NCBI GenBank assembly: GCA_002840505.1
Contig: PHBC01000003.1
Coordinates: forward strand, 505,340-569,339
From: Deltaproteobacteria bacterium HGW-Deltaproteobacteria-2
GTDB lineage: Bacteria; Desulfobacterota; Syntrophia; Syntrophales; Smithellaceae
Direction: 5' to 3'
DNA: 64,000 nt
The translations under genes and the position numbers were made by a program. Positions 61,022-64,000 of this stretch are shown in pieces; the stretch's first letter is position 1, and every line of letters starts with the position of its first letter. The notes under the pieces were generated by a model. The model was given only the letters and a program-made list of their open reading frames with translations, made no database searches and was not told the origin of the DNA.

Positions 61022-62950
61022 ATGGGAAAAATTATTGGAATTGATTTAGGGACTACAAATTCATGCGTAGCCATAATGGAAGGCGGAGACCCTGTCGTTA
61101 TTGCCAATCAGGAAGGTAATCGTACCACACCGTCCATTGTAGCCATTGCGGAAAACGGTGAACGGTTAGTAGGACAGGTAGCCAAAAGACAGGCCATTAC
61201 TAACTCAGAAAATACTATCTATGCCGTCAAGAGACTGATCGGCAGAAAATATACATCCAAGGAAGTGCAGCAGGACATCAAGATTATTCCTTATAAGATA
61301 ACGGAAGCTTCCAACGACGACGCGCAAGTTACCGTAAGAGGGAAAAATTATTCTCCCGCAGAAATATCAGCAATGATTCTGACAAAAATGAAACAGACAG
61401 CCGAAGATTATCTGGGAGAGAAGGTAAACGATGCGGTTATTACCGTTCCGGCCTATTTTAACGATTCACAACGGCAGGCAACCAAAGACGCCGGCAAGGT
61501 TGCCGGACTGAATGTTTTACGCATAATCAATGAACCGACAGCAGCGGCTCTGGCTTATGGTCTGGATAAAAAGAAAGATGAAAAGATCGCCGTATTCGAT
61601 TTGGGCGGCGGCACATTCGATATTTCGATTCTGGAATTAGGCGATGGCGTCTTTGAGGTTAAATCCACCAATGGCGATACCCATCTGGGCGGTGAAGACT
61701 TCGATCAACGTGTCATGGATTATCTGGTCGCTGAATTTAAAAAGGATCAGGGCATTGATCTGCGCAGTGACAAGATGGCTCTGCAGCGCCTTAAAGAAGC
61801 GGCGGAGAAAGCGAAGATGGAACTTTCTACGGCGCTGGAAACCGACATCAATCTGCCCTTTATCACAGCGGACGCTTCCGGGCCCAAACATATGAATATG
61901 AAACTCTCCAGAGCTAAGCTGGAATCTCTCGTTGAAGAATTGATTAATAAAGTGGTCGGCCCCTGCCAGACAGCGATTAAAGACGCCAACCTGTCAACAA
62001 AGGATATTAACGAAGTTATTTTGGTTGGAGGTATGACCCGCATGCCGCGTGTGCAGCAGAAGGTCAAAGAAATTTTCGGTAAAGAACCTCACAAAGGTGT
62101 CAATCCTGATGAGGTGGTAGCGATAGGAGCAGCCATTCAGGGCGGTGTTCTGGCAGGCGACGTCAAAGACGTCTTATTGCTGGATGTAACTCCTCTTTCT
62201 TTGGGTATTGAAACATTAGGCGGAGTTATGACAAGACTTATTGAAAAAAACACGACTATCCCCTGCAAGAAGAGTCAGATTTTCTCCACGGCCGCTGACA
62301 ATCAACCGGCAGTGAGCATTCATGTTCTGCAGGGCGAACGTCAGATGGCTCCTGACAACAGAACGCTGGGACGCTTTGAGTTGGTAGGTATTCCTCCCGC
62401 GCCACGCGGCGTTCCTCAAATTGAAGTTTCTTTTGATATTGATGCGAACGGAATTGTACACGTAAACGCGAAAGACCTCGGCACCGGAAAGGAACAGAGT
62501 ATCAAGATTACGGCATCCAGCGGATTGAGTGAAGCTGAAATTGAAAAGCTCGTTAAAGACGCGGAAATGCATGCGGAAGAAGATAAGCGCCGCAAGGAAC
62601 TTATCGAAGCCCGAAATCAGGCCGATACCATGATTTACTCTGTTGAAAAAAACATCAAAGAGTTTGGCGACAAGGTTGATGCGGCGGAAAAAGCCAAGAT
62701 CGAAGAAGCCATCACCAAAGCGAAAAAAGCCCTCGAAGGCGACGATATCGAAACCATCAAGAAGACTCAGGATGAGTTGATGAATGTCTCTCACAAACTG
62801 GCGGAGGCCATGTACGCGAAGACATCAGGTGGTCAGGGAGGTCCCGGTCCCGGAGCTGATGGCGGGGCACAGCAGCAATCCGGAAATGAGCAGGCATCGG
62901 GCAAGAAGAATGACGACGTGGTGGATGCCGATTTTGAAGATGTAAAATAA
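61022..62950 (+). CDS. dnaK: Hsp70 chaperone DnaK
   Basis: 642 residues. [33 protein letters not shown], the ATPase motifs [13 protein letters not shown] and [13 protein letters not shown], linker [12 protein letters not shown] and a C-terminal Gly/Gln-rich tail ending [12 protein letters not shown], as in bacterial DnaK. Cytoplasmic folding chaperone. AAGGAGG lies upstream. A terminator follows, so dnaJ is not linked in this window. Confidence 0.96.
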   Translation: MGKIIGIDLGTTNSCVAIMEGGDPVVIANQEGNRTTPSIVAIAENGERLVGQVAKRQAITNSENTIYAVKRLIGRKYTSKEVQQDIKIIPYKITEASNDDAQVTVRGKNYSPAEISAMILTKMKQTAEDYLGEKVNDAVITVPAYFNDSQRQATKDAGKVAGLNVLRIINEPTAAALAYGLDKKKDEKIAVFDLGGGTFDISILELGDGVFEVKSTNGDTHLGGEDFDQRVMDYLVAEFKKDQGIDLRSDKMALQRLKEAAEKAKMELSTALETDINLPFITADASGPKHMNMKLSRAKLESLVEELINKVVGPCQTAIKDANLSTKDINEVILVGGMTRMPRVQQKVKEIFGKEPHKGVNPDEVVAIGAAIQGGVLAGDVKDVLLLDVTPLSLGIETLGGVMTRLIEKNTTIPCKKSQIFSTAADNQPAVSIHVLQGERQMAPDNRTLGRFELVGIPPAPRGVPQIEVSFDIDANGIVHVNAKDLGTGKEQSIKITASSGLSEAEIEKLVKDAEMHAEEDKRRKELIEARNQADTMIYSVEKNIKEFGDKVDAAEKAKIEEAITKAKKALEGDDIETIKKTQDELMNVSHKLAEAMYAKTSGGQGGPGPGADGGAQQQSGNEQASGKKNDDVVDADFEDVK

Positions 62951-62972
62951 ATATTCTTAAATTAATATTTTC

Positions 62973-63010
62973 AAAGCCCGCAGCGGTTAAAGCCGTTGCG
63001 GGCTTTTTTT
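62973..63010 (+). terminator. dnaK terminator
   Basis: AAAGCCCGCAgCGG / CCGtTGCGGGCTTT hairpin followed by T7. Confidence 0.88.
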
Positions 63011-63064
63011 ATTATCGACCGGAACTATAAAATATTATACAATATCCGTAAACAAAGGATAATC

Positions 63065-63658
63065 ATGAATAGCTTTTCTTTTAGAAAAAAATTAATTGCT
63101 GTACCGCTGAGCATTATTGTTTTGATTACAGTCGGTGTTTACTCTGCCGCTGCGTCAAAGAAATCAATTCAAAATTCATCATTCGGATATCAGGAATTAA
63201 TTCTAACCAATGAAGAATACTTACCCACGCTTTTGAAATGTATTGATGAAGCGAAAAGTGAAATACTAATATCAATCTTTTCTTTTAAAGCCGGCAAGCA
63301 TAAAAACAGTTATCCTGATCGGATTGCCAGCCACCTGGCAAAAGCAGTAAAAAGAGGCATAAAAGTATATGTTATTTTAGAAACGACAGACAGCAAATCG
63401 GACGAACTGAATATTCAAAACAAGCAGACAGGAAAATTTCTGGAAGAAAAAGGAGTAAATGTTTATTTCGATTCTCCACGACAAACTACACATACAAAGC
63501 TTGTGGTCATCGATCAGCACCTTGTTTTACTGGGCAGTCATAATTTTACGCAATCGGCGCTAAAATACAATAATGAGATTTCTATCTTGCTGGATAGTTC
63601 GGAGATGGCCCAAAACGCCCGTAACTATATCCTGAGAATTATCAAGGAGGCAAAATGA
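63065..63658 (+). CDS. exported phospholipase D-family protein (single HKD)
   Basis: 197 residues from MNSFSFRKK with AAAGGATA upstream; the longer frame lacks a site. A signal peptide ends near SAAAS. One PLD active-site motif: HTKLVVIDQHLVLLGSHNFT, plus IDEAKSEILISIFSF near the N-terminus. Single-motif proteins of this size include Nuc-type endonucleases that act as dimers; it could also be a phospholipase. Its stop overlaps the next start (ATGA). Confidence 0.85.
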   Translation: MNSFSFRKKLIAVPLSIIVLITVGVYSAAASKKSIQNSSFGYQELILTNEEYLPTLLKCIDEAKSEILISIFSFKAGKHKNSYPDRIASHLAKAVKRGIKVYVILETTDSKSDELNIQNKQTGKFLEEKGVNVYFDSPRQTTHTKLVVIDQHLVLLGSHNFTQSALKYNNEISILLDSSEMAQNARNYILRIIKEAK

Positions 63659-64000
63659 AATTTTATCGACCACTCGGCAAAATGTTTATTTTGTTAACGG
63701 TCATTTTCTCCCTCTGCTTCTCAAAAATAGCTATTGCTGATGAAAAGCCGGTCCAGATTCCAAATGCTGGAGGAAAATCATTGCCGGTAAAACCGCCGGA
63801 TGCCAAACAACAGGTAAAGACACTTTCCTCCGGTAAGCTCGAGCGGAATACTTTAGGATGTGTGTTTCCCCTATCCGGGCAATATGCTGATTGGGGAAAT
63901 AAGGCGCGGGATGCAATTTTATTGGCTACCGAAGCAGTTGATGAAAAAAATAATCCTTTATGGAAAGTCATTTTTGAAGACTCTCAGGGATTACCGGAAG
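63655..64000 (+). CDS. periplasmic ligand-binding protein, N-terminal part (partial)
   Basis: 115 residues up to the window end. A signal peptide ends at SKIAIA. The mature N-terminus LGCVFPLSGQYADWGNKARDAILLATEAV is the start of a type-1 periplasmic-binding fold (branched-chain amino acid receptor / LpoA-like). AAGGAGG precedes the ATG, which overlaps the PLD stop. The remaining gene lies outside the window. Confidence 0.8.
   Translation, partial: MKFYRPLGKMFILLTVIFSLCFSKIAIADEKPVQIPNAGGKSLPVKPPDAKQQVKTLSSGKLERNTLGCVFPLSGQYADWGNKARDAILLATEAVDEKNNPLWKVIFEDSQGLPE

Overview
The window reads as chromosome of a Gram-negative anaerobe. Outer-membrane proteins (a beta-barrel C-terminus, a porin, Pal, Skp/OmpH, a Blc-type lipocalin) show two membranes. 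Two selenocysteine formate dehydrogenases, molybdate uptake, a split methylmalonyl-CoA mutase with MeaB and an adenosyltransferase, crotonases, a MaoC hydratase and a GspC relic suggest a deltaproteobacterial or Desulfobacterota lineage of the Syntrophales type. That placement is inference from gene content; no rRNA or tRNA gene was seen.

Layout. 0-6.5 kb: secreted and surface proteins (barrel end, a secreted protein, a six-repeat fibronectin-III-like protein), lipocalin, PPOX-fold protein, TIGR01777 epimerase. 6.5-16.2 kb: formate and molybdenum block with fdnGHI (fdnG reads through UGA), fdhD, a DUF364-like protein, FmdE and modABC. 16.3-18.7 kb: a toxin-antitoxin pair, an exported flavodoxin, and a gene-poor stretch built from heptad, octad and palindromic repeats. 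18.7-24.1 kb: an AT-rich HD-STAND-HEAT gene, a nuclease-like gene tail and an MsrB-MsrA fusion. This block lies between 71-bp inverted repeats and among repeated copies of the 3' end and terminator of the next gene. 24.1-26.8 kb: a second Sec formate dehydrogenase with NuoG-like iron-sulfur domains and a clear SECIS hairpin. 27-33 kb: ferritin-like and SHOCT proteins, a universal stress protein, a frameshifted gspC, OmpH, Pal. 32.9-39.4 kb: MarR regulator, ROK kinase, GH15 hydrolase, a membrane-sensor-fused trehalose-6-phosphate synthase and OtsB. 39.5-43 kb: HPP protein, ModE-type regulator, TetR, peroxiredoxin and thioredoxin-like pair. 43.5-47.9 kb: mutase large subunit, a repeat-bounded GIY-YIG nuclease, mutase B12 subunit, MeaB, CobO. 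47.9-57.9 kb: TerC, MaoC, two crotonases, porin, universal stress protein, MscS, a Na+/H+ antiporter-like protein, FdhE. 58-63 kb: three Hsp20 genes divergent from gmhA-grpE-dnaK. The window ends in a PLD-family protein and a periplasmic-binding protein.

How they fit. Formate metabolism is the main theme: two Sec enzymes, the maturation factors FdhD and FdhE, Mo uptake, and a lone ModE-type regulator 24 kb away. Acyl-CoA chemistry is the second theme, stress tolerance (trehalose, sHSPs, DnaK, USPs, MscS, Msr) the third.

The most unusual material is (1) the HD-STAND-HEAT gene inside an inverted-repeat-bounded accretion zone at the fdhA 3' end, (2) a 59-nt element with a covarying hairpin directly upstream of three genes, two of them Hsp20 genes, (3) a GIY-YIG ORF bounded by inverted repeats and inserted between mutase subunit genes, and (4) an ORF with an in-frame UGA next to a crotonase gene in an organism that evidently decodes UGA as selenocysteine.
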